A stretch of DNA of 64,000 nt from Rhizobium sp. AQ_MP (GCF_014237835.1 NZ_JACJVI010000003.1:372001-436000); one strand, 5' to 3'. Counted from the stretch's first letter, positions 8,997 to 16,649 are shown. Notes: generated by a model from the sequence alone, not told the origin. Numbers and translations are program-made.

Positions 8997-10205
8997 TTAG
9001 GCAACCGTCTTGGCAATCACCTCAGCCGCCTTGCGCCTCGCCTCGCGGTCCGCCGCATAGACGTCTTCGATCGTGTCTGCCGGCACGCCCTCGACCATCG
9101 CATCCATCACCGCCTCAACGACATCTGCCATGTCGAGGAAGCGGATCTTGTCCTCGACGAAGGCGTTGAAGGCGGTTTCTTCGGCGGCGTTGAGGATCGC
9201 GCCCTGCAATCCGCCGCGTTCCAGCGCCGTGCGGGCAAGCCGGAGCGCCGGAAAGCGTGTTTCGTCCGGCGCCTCGAAATCGAGCCGTGCGAGCTTGGCA
9301 AAGTCGAGCCTGTCGACATTGAGCGCCGGGCGCTTCGGATAGGTGAGCGCATAGCCGATGGCGGTGCGCATGTCCGGCACGCCGAGCTGGGCGATGACGG
9401 AGCCGTCGGTATAACCGACCATGGAATGAATGATCGACTGGGGATGGACGACGACCTCGACCTGGTGGGGCGCCACGTCGAAAAGGTGCTTGGCCTCGAT
9501 CATCTCCAGCGCCTTGTTGAACATCGAGGCGCTGCCGACGGAGATCTTCAGGCCCATCGACCAGTTCGGATGGCTGCGTGCCGTCTGTACCGTCACATTG
9601 GCCATCTGCTCGCGCGTGTGGGTGCGGAAGGGGCCGCCGGACGCTGTGAGCACGATGCGCTCCAGCGCGTGGCGCTGGTCGGCCTCAAGACACTGGAAGA
9701 TCGCCGAGTGTTCGCTGTCCACGGGGATCAGCCGTCCGCCGCCCTTTTTCACCGCCTCGACGAAGAGGTGGCCGGCGGAGACAAGGCATTCCTTGTTGGC
9801 AAGCGCGATATCGGCACCGCGGGCGGCTGCCTTCAGGGTGGGGGCGAGGCCTGCCGTGCCGACGATAGCCGCCATCACCCAGCCGGCATCCATGTCGGCG
9901 GCCTCTTCCAGCCCGCTTGCGCCGGCTGCGATATCCGTGCCGGAGCCCGACAGCAGGTCCTTCAATGTCCTATACTGGCTTTCGTCGGCCGTGACGGCGA
10001 GCTTCGCGCCCGTGCGGCGGGCCTGTTCGGCAAGCAGGTCGAGATTGCCGTTGCCGGTGAGCGCCATGACTTCGAAGCTGTCGCGACCACCGAGCTGCTC
10101 GATGACATCGAGCGTATTGACGCCGATCGAGCCGGTCGAGCCGAGGACTGAAAGGCGGCGGGGCCGGGCACTGTCGATCATGCTGCTTACGTCCGATTGC
10201 TTCAT
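8997..10205 (-). CDS. dxr: 1-deoxy-D-xylulose 5-phosphate reductoisomerase
   Basis: 402 residues, typical for Dxr, the second enzyme of the MEP isoprenoid pathway (DXP to MEP, NADPH dependent). Visible are the NADPH loop LGSTGSIG near residue 21, the ANKE motif near 136, the metal-binding VDSEHSAIFQ near 162 and the loop ASGGPFR near 190. A frame of about 240 residues on the opposite strand is a mirror image. Upstream, 83 bases separate it from the divergent metal ATPase. It is a single gene here, without rseP or bamA next to it. Confidence 0.96.
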   Translation of the reverse strand: MKQSDVSSMIDSARPRRLSVLGSTGSIGVNTLDVIEQLGGRDSFEVMALTGNGNLDLLAEQARRTGAKLAVTADESQYRTLKDLLSGSGTDIAAGASGLEEAADMDAGWVMAAIVGTAGLAPTLKAAARGADIALANKECLVSAGHLFVEAVKKGGGRLIPVDSEHSAIFQCLEADQRHALERIVLTASGGPFRTHTREQMANVTVQTARSHPNWSMGLKISVGSASMFNKALEMIEAKHLFDVAPHQVEVVVHPQSIIHSMVGYTDGSVIAQLGVPDMRTAIGYALTYPKRPALNVDRLDFAKLARLDFEAPDETRFPALRLARTALERGGLQGAILNAAEETAFNAFVEDKIRFLDMADVVEAVMDAMVEGVPADTIEDVYAADREARRKAAEVIAKTVA

Positions 10206-10288
10206 GCTCAGAAGGCTCTACAAGGGAAAGGGAAGACCAGCAAGAGAGGTCCGTGTGGACCTTTCGCCAGTGCTTGGGGAAATGGACC

Positions 10289-12136
10289 ATGCCGGACTTT
10301 CTGCAGCCGACACGATTGCGTGAGAGCCTGCCTGTCCTGCTCGCGGCACTTGCCCTTCTCTGTCTCGTCGGCGGTGGGGTTCTCTACCTCGCCGCCCGTC
10401 CGGAACAGGCTGCACTCATCTGGTTGGTCGGCGCCGGTTCCGTCTTTGTCGTTCTCGTTATCGATATCCTGCGGGCGCTTCTCAACGGTCGGATGGGCGT
10501 TGATGCCATCGCTGCGCTGTCGATCGGCGTTGGCCTGGCCCTTGGGGAAAACCTTGCCGCGGCGATCGTCGCGGTGATGTATGCTGGCGGCCAATTGCTC
10601 GAAAGCTTCGCCGAGGGGCGCGCCCGGCGCGACATGACGGCCCTGCTTGGCCGTGTCTCGCGCACGGCCATGCGCTATCGCGGCGAGACGCTGGAAAGCG
10701 TGTCGATCGAGGCGCTCAAGCCGCAGGACCGGATCCTGGTCCGCAAGGGCGAGGTCGTGCCGGTCGACGGGCGATTGCTGGCCGCGACGGCCGTGCTCGA
10801 TCTCTCTGCGCTGACGGGGGAGTCGCTGCCCGTGCCCATCCAGATGGGCCATGAAGTGCCGAGCGGCTGTACCGTGCTGGGCGATGCCTTCGATCTCCTG
10901 GTACTGCGCGAATCGAGGGAGAGCACCTATGCCGGCATCGTCCGCCTCGTCGAACAGGCGCAAGCCAGCCGGGCGCCGATGGCGCGTCTTGCGGACCGTT
11001 TTGCCCTCTACTTTCTCGGTATCACGCTGCTGCTTTCCGGCGGCGCCTGGTGGTGGAGCGGCGAAGCGACGCGGGCGCTCGCCGTGCTCGTCGTTGCCAC
11101 CCCCTGTCCGCTGATCCTCGCCGTGCCCGTGGCCGTCATTGCCGGCATGTCGCGCGCCGCTTCCCATGGCGTGCTGGTCAAGACCGCCGGCGCACTGGAG
11201 GCGCTGGCTGCGGTCACCACCGTCGTTGTCGACAAGACCGGGACCGTGACTTCCGCACGGCCCGAGGTGTCGGAGGTCCGGCCGCAACCCGGCTTCACCT
11301 CCGATCAGGTGCTGGCACTGGCTGCCTCGCTCGATCAGGCCTCCGGCCATGTCGCGGCAGAAGCGCTGGTGCGCGCCGCCACCGCGCGGGGCCTTGGCCT
11401 GACCCTGCCGCAGGGCGTTATCGAAGAGGCGGGGCGGGGGCTTTCCGGAGAGGTCGCTGGCGTCAAGGTGGTGCTCGGCGGCAGTGGTTATGTCCGCTCG
11501 CAGCTGCTGGCCGGCGAAGACTTCGCCAGAGCCGGCATCGACAGTGGCACGGCGGTGGTCGCCGTCGGGATCGATGGACGGGCTGCCGGCCTCATTCTCC
11601 TGTCCGATCCCATTCGTGCGGACGCCGGTGATACGATCGGTGCTTTTAGGGCTGGCGGTGTGCGCCGCATCGTCATGGCCTCCGGCGACCGCAGCGATGT
11701 GGCGGAAAAAGCCTCGGCCTGTCTCGGCCTTGATGCCGTCGCAGGCGATCTCGCGCCGGAAGGCAAGGTCGATCTTATCAGTCGGGAACGCGCCGGTGGC
11801 GTGGTGATGATGGTGGGAGATGGGGTCAATGATGCCCCGGCGCTGGCGCTAGCCGATGTCGGCGTGGCAATCGGTGCGCGGGGCTCGGCGGCCTCGTCGG
11901 AAGCGGCGGATGTTGTGCTGCTGGCGGATGAGCTGTCACGCCTGCCGCTTGCCTGTAGCATTGCGAGGAGATCCCGCAAAATAGCCCGGCAAAGTGCGAT
12001 TGCCGGGCTCGTTCTCTCGGGCGGTGCCATGGTGCTGGCGGCTTTTGGGTACCTCACGCCGGTTCAGGGGGCGCTTTTGCAGGAGGTGATCGATGTAGCG
12101 GTCATCCTCAATGCCTTGCGCGCGCTTCGCGGCTAA
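10289..12136 (+). CDS. P1B-type heavy-metal-translocating ATPase without N-terminal metal-binding domain
   Basis: 615 residues from the ATG at 10289, preceded by GGGGAAATGGACC. A GTG at 10253 would add 12 residues. All P-type signatures are present: TGESLPV (actuator loop), the transmembrane metal motif ATPCPLIL (TPC at residues 271-273), phosphorylation site DKTGTVT (Asp315) and GDGVNDAP. The usual HMA domain or Cys/His-rich N-terminus is missing; the protein begins almost directly with membrane helices. TPC instead of CPC sets it apart from ZntA/CopA types and makes the metal uncertain. It is monocistronic with no visible metal regulator nearby. Confidence 0.85.
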   Translation: MPDFLQPTRLRESLPVLLAALALLCLVGGGVLYLAARPEQAALIWLVGAGSVFVVLVIDILRALLNGRMGVDAIAALSIGVGLALGENLAAAIVAVMYAGGQLLESFAEGRARRDMTALLGRVSRTAMRYRGETLESVSIEALKPQDRILVRKGEVVPVDGRLLAATAVLDLSALTGESLPVPIQMGHEVPSGCTVLGDAFDLLVLRESRESTYAGIVRLVEQAQASRAPMARLADRFALYFLGITLLLSGGAWWWSGEATRALAVLVVATPCPLILAVPVAVIAGMSRAASHGVLVKTAGALEALAAVTTVVVDKTGTVTSARPEVSEVRPQPGFTSDQVLALAASLDQASGHVAAEALVRAATARGLGLTLPQGVIEEAGRGLSGEVAGVKVVLGGSGYVRSQLLAGEDFARAGIDSGTAVVAVGIDGRAAGLILLSDPIRADAGDTIGAFRAGGVRRIVMASGDRSDVAEKASACLGLDAVAGDLAPEGKVDLISRERAGGVVMMVGDGVNDAPALALADVGVAIGARGSAASSEAADVVLLADELSRLPLACSIARRSRKIARQSAIAGLVLSGGAMVLAAFGYLTPVQGALLQEVIDVAVILNALRALRG

Positions 12137-12147
12137 GGCTTCTCAGC

Positions 12148-12891
12148 TCAGGCCTGAGTCATCACGCTGCCTTCGCCGGAGATCCGGACGCGAAGGTTGT
12201 TCTGCACATGGGTAACGCCGCTTGCGCGCTCGGCGCAATCTTCAGCCCGACGCTTTTCCCAACGGTCGGTCACGTGGCCTGACAGCGTCACTTCGGCGTC
12301 CTTGACGGTGACCTCGATATCGGAAGCGTCGATTGCCGGGTCGTCAGCTAGCCGGTCGTTGACGTCTTCCAGGATGCGGGCATCCGAGCGGCGATAGCCT
12401 TTCGGTCCCTTGCCGCGATGGCTGTCCATCTCGCGGCGGCGTGCGGCCTCTTCATCGCCGAACCAGGAGGCGACCTCGTCGCTCGCGCGGTCAACGAAAC
12501 CGCGGTCATCGTCGTAATCGCGGTTGGTTCGACCGTAGCCACCGCGGTATGAAGGATTGTCGGACGGGTAATAGCCGCGGCCGGTGCCTCTCGCATAGCG
12601 GCGGGTATCATCACCATATCCACGGTCGCTGAGATCACCCTGGTAGCCGAGGTCGTCCGTCGTCCAGTCCGACCGGCCCATGCGCGGGTATCGCGACCCG
12701 CTGGCGCCATTGCCGCCATCCATGCCGAAGTCCCGTTGACGTTCTGCATCATAACGGTCGGCTTCCGGCCGGTTCTCGCCATAGCCGCGGACAAAGCCAC
12801 TTTCACCTGGGCCGTAGTCGCCCGTCGGGCCGCGTCGTGTATTGCGGTTTCGGCCGGAATCGGCATCCCAGTTGTCGTTGCGATTGACCAT
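12148..12891 (-). CDS. BON-domain protein with long Gly/Arg/Asp/Tyr-rich N-terminus
   Basis: 247 residues. Residues about 1-165 are low-complexity and hydrophilic, rich in Arg, Gly, Asp and Tyr, and probably disordered. A single BON domain follows (about 175-245; DIEVTVKDAEVTLSGHVTDR), a fold found in osmotically induced proteins such as OsmY. No signal peptide is visible. The start at 12891 follows a strong AGGAGGAAACA site; the frame stays open further upstream but there it is only the reverse of the yciE-like gene. It is transcribed divergently from that gene, and each has an EcfG-type promoter in the 165-base gap, so it is probably a general-stress gene. Confidence 0.82.
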   Translation of the reverse strand: MVNRNDNWDADSGRNRNTRRGPTGDYGPGESGFVRGYGENRPEADRYDAERQRDFGMDGGNGASGSRYPRMGRSDWTTDDLGYQGDLSDRGYGDDTRRYARGTGRGYYPSDNPSYRGGYGRTNRDYDDDRGFVDRASDEVASWFGDEEAARRREMDSHRGKGPKGYRRSDARILEDVNDRLADDPAIDASDIEVTVKDAEVTLSGHVTDRWEKRRAEDCAERASGVTHVQNNLRVRISGEGSVMTQA

Positions 12892-12943
12892 TGTTTCCTC
12901 CTTTGGATTGGGGAGGGTGACACGCTGCGTCACCTTGGAAACT

Positions 12944-12969
12944 AACCCCCGGCCCCCGTCGATCGTTCC
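12944..12969 (-). promoter_or_regulatory. EcfG-type general-stress promoter for the BON gene
   Basis: On the minus strand GGAAC-N19-TT, fitting the RpoE2/EcfG consensus GGAAC-N18/19-TT. It ends 53 bases before the BON start codon. Confidence 0.65.
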
Positions 12970-12992
12970 GCTGAAAGCGGAAAATCCTCTCC

Positions 12993-13017
12993 GGAACAAA
13001 GCGCCAGCGCACCGGTT
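12993..13017 (+). promoter_or_regulatory. EcfG-type general-stress promoter for the yciE-like gene
   Basis: GGAAC-N18-TT (GGTT at the -10 position), ending 39 bases before the start codon. Divergent to the similar site at 12944-12969. Confidence 0.75.
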
Positions 13018-13056
13018 CTTCTCTCGCCATAACTGATAACCGAGGAGATACAGACA

Positions 13057-13557
13057 ATGGCTACCAAGACACTCGAAGACCTCTTTCACGAGACCCTCAA
13101 GGACATCTACTACGCTGAACGCAAGATCCTGAAGGCCCTGCCGAAGATGGCGCGGGGCGCCCAGGACGAAAAGCTGAAGGCCGCTTTCCAGCAACACAAG
13201 GAAGAGACCGAAGGACAGGTCGAGCGCCTGCAGCAGGTGTTCGAGATCATCGGCAAGCGCCCGCGCGCCAAGACCTGCCCTGCCATCGACGGCATCGTCG
13301 AAGAGGGCGAGGAGATCATGGAAGAGTTCAAGGGTTCGCCTGCGCTCGATGCCGGCCTGCTGGCAGCCGCCCAGGCCGTTGAACACTACGAGATCAGCCG
13401 TTACGGCACCCTGCGTGCCTGGGCTCAGCAGCTCGGTTACCAGGATGCCGTGAAGCTGCTCGATGAGACGCTGGCGGAAGAATCCAAGACCGACGAGGCG
13501 CTGACCAAGCTTGCCGAGAAGGCCGTCAACGCCGCAGCCCAGAAGAAGGCGGCGTAA
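13057..13557 (+). CDS. YciE/YciF-family ferritin-like protein (DUF892)
   Basis: 166 residues, the normal length. The family folds as a ferritin-like four-helix bundle: paired helices with LEDLFHETLKDIYYAERKIL near the N-terminus and AVEHYEISRYGTLRAWAQQLG near residue 108 supply possible metal ligands (Glu, His, Tyr). Members are induced by osmotic and starvation stress; catalysis is not established. The ATG follows GAGGAGATACAGACA, and an EcfG-type promoter and a strong terminator frame the gene, so it is a single stress-induced transcript. Confidence 0.9.
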   Translation: MATKTLEDLFHETLKDIYYAERKILKALPKMARGAQDEKLKAAFQQHKEETEGQVERLQQVFEIIGKRPRAKTCPAIDGIVEEGEEIMEEFKGSPALDAGLLAAAQAVEHYEISRYGTLRAWAQQLGYQDAVKLLDETLAEESKTDEALTKLAEKAVNAAAQKKAA

Positions 13558-13578
13558 TCCGGATCGCTGCACGGAAGC

Positions 13579-13610
13579 GAAGAGGTCGGGATTTTCCCGG
13601 CCTCTTTATT
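13579..13610 (+). terminator. Rho-independent terminator after the yciE-like gene
   Basis: AAGAGGTCGGG / CCCGGCCTCTTT stem with one G-T type pair and an ATTTT loop, then TTTATTTG. It starts 22 bases after the stop, between convergent genes, and may serve both strands. Confidence 0.85.
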
Positions 13611-13638
13611 TGTCTTCATCGCTTCAGTTTGAGGCTTT

Positions 13639-14730
13639 TCAGGCGGCTGCGTTCGTGTCGGGATAACGCGCCTGCAGGAATGCCATGAGACGGTTTTCGT
13701 CGGCGCGAAGGAGGGCGCGGCCAGGTGCTGCCCCGACCACGGCGCGCACCGCATCCAGATCCGTGGTCTTGTCCGCAAGTTCCAGGATTGCCGGATGCAC
13801 ATAGCTCGATCTGCAGATGCTCGGCGTATTGTGCAACCGATCGGAGGCGACCTCGCACATTTGTCGGATGGTGGGGCGCTCGGACACCTCGATCAGCCTC
13901 CAGGCTTCGGCAAAGGCAGCCACCGAGCCGCCCCAGGTCCGGAAAGTCTTGGCCGACAGCCTCCTGTCGGTGATTTCTGCCAAATAGCTGTTCAGTCGTC
14001 CCGAATCGATCCGGTGAAGATGACCATCCCTATCCCTCCAGGAAAACAGGTCGCGTCCGGGCAGGTCGGCGATCTCTTCCAGGATCTTCTGCAGCTTCGG
14101 ATGACGGAGCTTTCGGCGCACGCGCTTGCCGCCCTTGGCGAGAAAGCTGAGGCGGATGCCGTCCGGCTCGAAGGTCAGATGACGCTTCTGGAGCGTAGTC
14201 GCACCATAGGTGCGGTTTTCCTCCGCATAGGTGCGATTGCCAACGCGCATGTAAGTCACATCGAGCAAACTGATGAGTGCGGATAAAAGAAAATAGCTCT
14301 CGTCCGCATGTGCGGCGATGTCGCGCGCAATCCGACGCCGGATACCTGGAAGAGCCTCCCCGAAGGCGATCAGGTCGTCGAACTTGCGAGTGCTGCGCCA
14401 GGCGGCCCACTCTTGATGGTAGCGATATTGTTTGCGACCTCGCTGGTCATAGCCGGTCGCTTGCAGGTGACTGCGTGGGTCAAGGCTGATCCATACCCGT
14501 TCGTAAGCGGGTGGCAAAGCGAGTTTGCGAATGCGATCGAGAAGGGTGGTGTCGCTGACGGTCGTGCCATCAGGAAGATGATAGGAAAAGCCCTTGCCGC
14601 GCCTCCGGCGACTGATGCCAAGGGCTGCATCCGTGCCGTAAACGAGGCCAATTTCGGTAAGTTCGGGCAGGTCCTCGGTCGAGGGTGGCGGCCCGGATGT
14701 GCTTTCGGCTTCCTTGTCGGTCACTGTCAT
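13639..14730 (-). CDS. DNA topoisomerase IB (poxvirus/bacterial type)
   Basis: 363 residues, typical for bacterial TopIB, which relaxes supercoils through a 3'-phosphotyrosine. The N-terminal domain (about 25-105) includes LPPAYERVWI and GRKQYRYHQEW. The catalytic domain contains TYMRVGNRTYAEENRTYG near 185, KTFRTWGGSVAA near 285 and the nucleophile in SSYVHPAI (Tyr near 325). The ATG at 14730 overlaps the sigma-factor stop as ATGA, so the two genes are translationally coupled and share the EcfG-type promoter at 15293-15317. That puts the enzyme in the stress response. Confidence 0.92.
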   Translation of the reverse strand: MTVTDKEAESTSGPPPSTEDLPELTEIGLVYGTDAALGISRRRRGKGFSYHLPDGTTVSDTTLLDRIRKLALPPAYERVWISLDPRSHLQATGYDQRGRKQYRYHQEWAAWRSTRKFDDLIAFGEALPGIRRRIARDIAAHADESYFLLSALISLLDVTYMRVGNRTYAEENRTYGATTLQKRHLTFEPDGIRLSFLAKGGKRVRRKLRHPKLQKILEEIADLPGRDLFSWRDRDGHLHRIDSGRLNSYLAEITDRRLSAKTFRTWGGSVAAFAEAWRLIEVSERPTIRQMCEVASDRLHNTPSICRSSYVHPAILELADKTTDLDAVRAVVGAAPGRALLRADENRLMAFLQARYPDTNAAA

Positions 14731-15254
14731 CCGACGGGGCTGTCCGTACCCATTTCGCCGAGTTCCCTGCGCAACTGCTGGCGGGCCCGGCTCAGCCGAC
14801 TTTTTACTGTGCCGACTGCGCAGCCACAGATTTCGGCTGCGTCTTCGTAACGTTCGCCCAGCATCACAATCAGGACCAGCATTTCGCGGTGATGCTCCGG
14901 CAACCGGTTGAGTGCCCGGCGCACCTCTTCGGCCTGCACCGTCCATTCCTGGCTCGCCTCGCTGGTCAGCCGAGCGGTGACGGCGTCGGGCAGGCCCACG
15001 GTCTCGCGGCTGCTCTTCTTGAAGCGTGTACAGAAGGTGTTGCGCATGATCGTGAAAAGCCAGGATTTCAGGCGCGTGCCCGGCTCGAATTTGTCCAGGT
15101 TGGCCAGCGCCTTGGTCAGGGTCTCCTGGACGAGGTCGTCAGCCTCTTCCGGCTTCTGGCAGAAGGTGCGCGCAAAGGCGCGCAATGCCGGTATCAACTC
15201 GACCACTTCAGACTGTGCGGCAAGCTCGGCTCTACGGGTCGTCAAGATCGCCAT
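14727..15254 (-). CDS. ECF-family sigma-70 factor, EcfG/RpoE-like
   Basis: 175 residues with sigma region 2 (LIPALRAFARTFCQKPEEAD, then DLVQETLTKAL and RLKSWLFTIMRNTF) and region 4 (LPEHHREMLVLIVMLGERY, then AEICGCAVGTVKSRLSRAR). The sequence resembles the EcfG group that drives the general stress response in alphaproteobacteria. The GGAGG lies directly against the ATG at 15254; a TTG 9 bases further in (15245) would have ideal spacing, so the start is uncertain. Its own promoter matches the EcfG consensus, suggesting autoregulation or control by a paralogue. No phyR or standard nepR is adjacent, so it may be a secondary EcfG. Confidence 0.87.
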   Translation of the reverse strand: MAILTTRRAELAAQSEVVELIPALRAFARTFCQKPEEADDLVQETLTKALANLDKFEPGTRLKSWLFTIMRNTFCTRFKKSSRETVGLPDAVTARLTSEASQEWTVQAEEVRRALNRLPEHHREMLVLIVMLGERYEDAAEICGCAVGTVKSRLSRARQQLRRELGEMGTDSPVG

Positions 15255-15292
15255 CCTCCGATGTCTGTGGTACCACGGCACAACGACGCGAG

Positions 15293-15317
15293 AACGCTCG
15301 TCAACTGCCTTGGTTCC
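15293..15317 (-). promoter_or_regulatory. EcfG-type promoter of the sigma factor-topoisomerase IB operon
   Basis: On the minus strand GGAAC-N16-CGTT, the full EcfG consensus. It ends 39 bases before the annotated ATG. Confidence 0.8.
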
Positions 15318-15352
15318 CGAAAATGTGAACGGCCGGCTCGCCGGTCGGGCGG

Positions 15353-15616
15353 TCAGCTTCGGCTTACAAATTTGCTGAAGCGGCTGAGCTTGCCGTCGTC
15401 GGTCTTCTCCTGGTGGAGAAAGGCCAGATCGCTCTTCTCGAAGATCTCAAAGAATTCATCCCATCCGATCGGTTCGAGGGTTTCCTCCGGCTCACCGAAA
15501 TCGACGCGCAAGATGCCGCCTTCGCCGCTGTCCCTCACGCGGGACGGCGTGCCGTCACGCTCCTCGATCCATCGACGGATTTCGTCATGGTCCGTCGTTT
15601 GACGCGCACTGCTCAT
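15353..15616 (-). CDS. Conserved small acidic protein of rhizobia, function unknown
   Basis: 87 residues without a signal peptide or membrane segment. The sequence has the layout of a small rhizobial family (DHDEIRRWIEERDGTPSRV, then GILRVDFGEPEETLEPIGWD and FFEIFEKSDLAFLHQE) sometimes mislabelled as a glucan-branching enzyme; nothing enzymatic is visible. A perfect EcfG-type promoter lies 44 bases upstream, and the gene is divergent from another stress gene. It ends 36 bases before the EcfG promoter of the sigma operon. Confidence 0.8.
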   Translation of the reverse strand: MSSARQTTDHDEIRRWIEERDGTPSRVRDSGEGGILRVDFGEPEETLEPIGWDEFFEIFEKSDLAFLHQEKTDDGKLSRFSKFVSRS

Positions 15617-15659
15617 GGTTGTCTCGCTCGTTCTTGTTCTCCTCCAGACCCGGTGAGGG

Positions 15660-15684
15660 AACGCTGCTACACGTGAGTGGTTCC
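15660..15684 (-). promoter_or_regulatory. EcfG-type promoter for the 87-residue protein
   Basis: On the minus strand GGAAC-N16-CGTT, a full consensus match, ending 43 bases before the start codon. Confidence 0.8.
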
Positions 15685-15708
15685 CCGCAGGTCACGGCTT
15701 TTTCGAAC

Positions 15709-15733
15709 GGAACTCGGAGCCGGTCTGAAGGTT
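15709..15733 (+). promoter_or_regulatory. EcfG-type promoter for the 110-residue protein
   Basis: GGAAC-N18-TT (GGTT at -10), ending 37 bases before the start. Divergent to the site at 15660-15684. Confidence 0.7.
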
Positions 15734-15770
15734 TCTTTTCACCGAATAGTTCCTCAACGAGAGCGCGATC

Positions 15771-16103
15771 ATGACTTATCTGCAGAATGCCGACGGCCAG
15801 GGACAATTGCTGATAGGGGAGCGCGTCTCCCCGATCAGCTATCACGTCGAGGTCGAGGAAAGGGGTGATGGCTATGCCGCAAAAGTCGAAATGCAGGCAC
15901 CGCGCGACTGGCTGATCCGGCAGGGGTTCGAGAAGCAGGCCACGCTTGTTCTCGCATCCGGAGATCGCGCGCAGATTACCTATGGTCGGGAACTGGACGT
16001 AACGGACAGCATCAGTGTCGTCCTGCGTACCGACGCGCTCGAGTATAGAGATCGTCAGGAGCTGTGTGACGCTTTCCCTGAGTTGATCGGCCGCGAAAGC
16101 TGA
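15771..16103 (+). CDS. Hypothetical protein, probable general-stress gene
   Basis: 110 residues, family not recognised. It looks like a compact soluble mainly-beta protein (ISYHVEVEERGDGYAAKVEM, then TLVLASGDRAQITYGREL) with no signal peptide, cysteines or membrane segment. The ATG follows GAGAGCGCGATC, a weak ribosome site. It is the first gene rightward from a divergent pair of EcfG-type promoters, which is the only clue to its role. Confidence 0.72.
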   Translation: MTYLQNADGQGQLLIGERVSPISYHVEVEERGDGYAAKVEMQAPRDWLIRQGFEKQATLVLASGDRAQITYGRELDVTDSISVVLRTDALEYRDRQELCDAFPELIGRES

Positions 16104-16124
16104 CCCGGCTGCATGACTTGCGTA

Positions 16125-16146
16125 AACGGTTTGATCCGAAACCGTT
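16125..16146. repeat. Inverted repeat AACGGTTT-N6-AAACCGTT
   Basis: Perfect 8-bp arms (16125-16132, 16139-16146) with a GATCCG spacer, between two stress-island genes. No T run follows, so it is a weak terminator candidate; it could be an operator or a processing hairpin. Confidence 0.5.
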
Positions 16147-16210
16147 CATCTGGCGTAAGGGTATTGTTGCCCTTTTAAAACAACGCAATGCCCTCAAGTC
16201 GGAGGTCCAC

Positions 16211-16384
16211 ATGGAAGAACTGAAATCTCTATCGCAAGACACGAGGCGCGACCGCACGGGCGGCCTGGTGCGCGACAAGCTGGACCTGCTGATGGCCGAG
16301 ATGCGTCGGGAAGAAGTGCCAATGCACTTGATCCGGCTTGCCGAGGAGCTTCAGACCGCCCTTGACGAGAAGCCGGTCAGATAA
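16211..16384 (+). CDS. Small helical protein, possibly NepR-like anti-sigma factor
   Basis: 57 residues starting at the ATG preceded by GGAGGTCCAC; a longer frame from a TTG at 16118 has no ribosome site. The core VRDKLDLLMAEMRREEVP, then MHLIRLAEELQTAL, has two predicted amphipathic helices joined by VP. The spacing of leucines and of the VP pair matches the NepR pattern (LRxLYxxxxxxPVP, then xxLxxLLxxL), though the NepR tyrosine and first proline are absent. NepR proteins sequester EcfG sigma factors, which would suit the neighbourhood. The assignment is by pattern only; a plain hypothetical protein is the alternative. No EcfG promoter lies directly upstream. Confidence 0.55.
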   Translation: MEELKSLSQDTRRDRTGGLVRDKLDLLMAEMRREEVPMHLIRLAEELQTALDEKPVR

Positions 16385-16392
16385 GGCATTCC

Positions 16393-16417
16393 GGAACCTT
16401 CCGGCCAGTCGAGGGTT
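16393..16417 (+). promoter_or_regulatory. EcfG-type promoter for the small membrane protein
   Basis: GGAAC-N18-TT (GGTT at -10), beginning 9 bases after the preceding stop and ending 43 bases before the next start. Confidence 0.65.
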
Positions 16418-16460
16418 GCCTTGATGACACATCCATATGCACGTCATGAAAGGGCAGATC

Positions 16461-16649
16461 ATGATCAATTACTTCTGGTTAGTCGTCGTCATGCTCGGAC
16501 CGGTTCTTCTCGGTGGAGCCATTTTCTTCGCGATCATGCGTCAGAGGCGCCTGAGCGGGCGCGAGCGCATCCATCAGGATGCGGCCACGCGAGAGCTCTA
16601 TCAAAAGGATGAAGCAGCAGATACCCGCCCGTATGGCGGACGGCGGTAA
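16461..16649 (+). CDS. Small single-span membrane protein, probable stress gene
   Basis: 62 residues. Residues 3-24 form one hydrophobic segment (YFWLVVVMLGPVLLGGAIFF), followed by a charged tail rich in Arg and Asp, so it is probably an inner-membrane protein with a cytoplasmic tail. The ATG at 16461 follows AAAGGGCAGATC; a longer frame from 16437 would place charged residues before the span. An EcfG-type promoter lies upstream. Function unknown. Confidence 0.68.
   Translation: MINYFWLVVVMLGPVLLGGAIFFAIMRQRRLSGRERIHQDAATRELYQKDEAADTRPYGGRR

Noticed and set aside
12892-13572. N-terminal extension of the BON gene
   Set aside because: Upstream of the AGGAGG-preceded ATG at 12891 the frame is only the reverse of the yciE-like gene.
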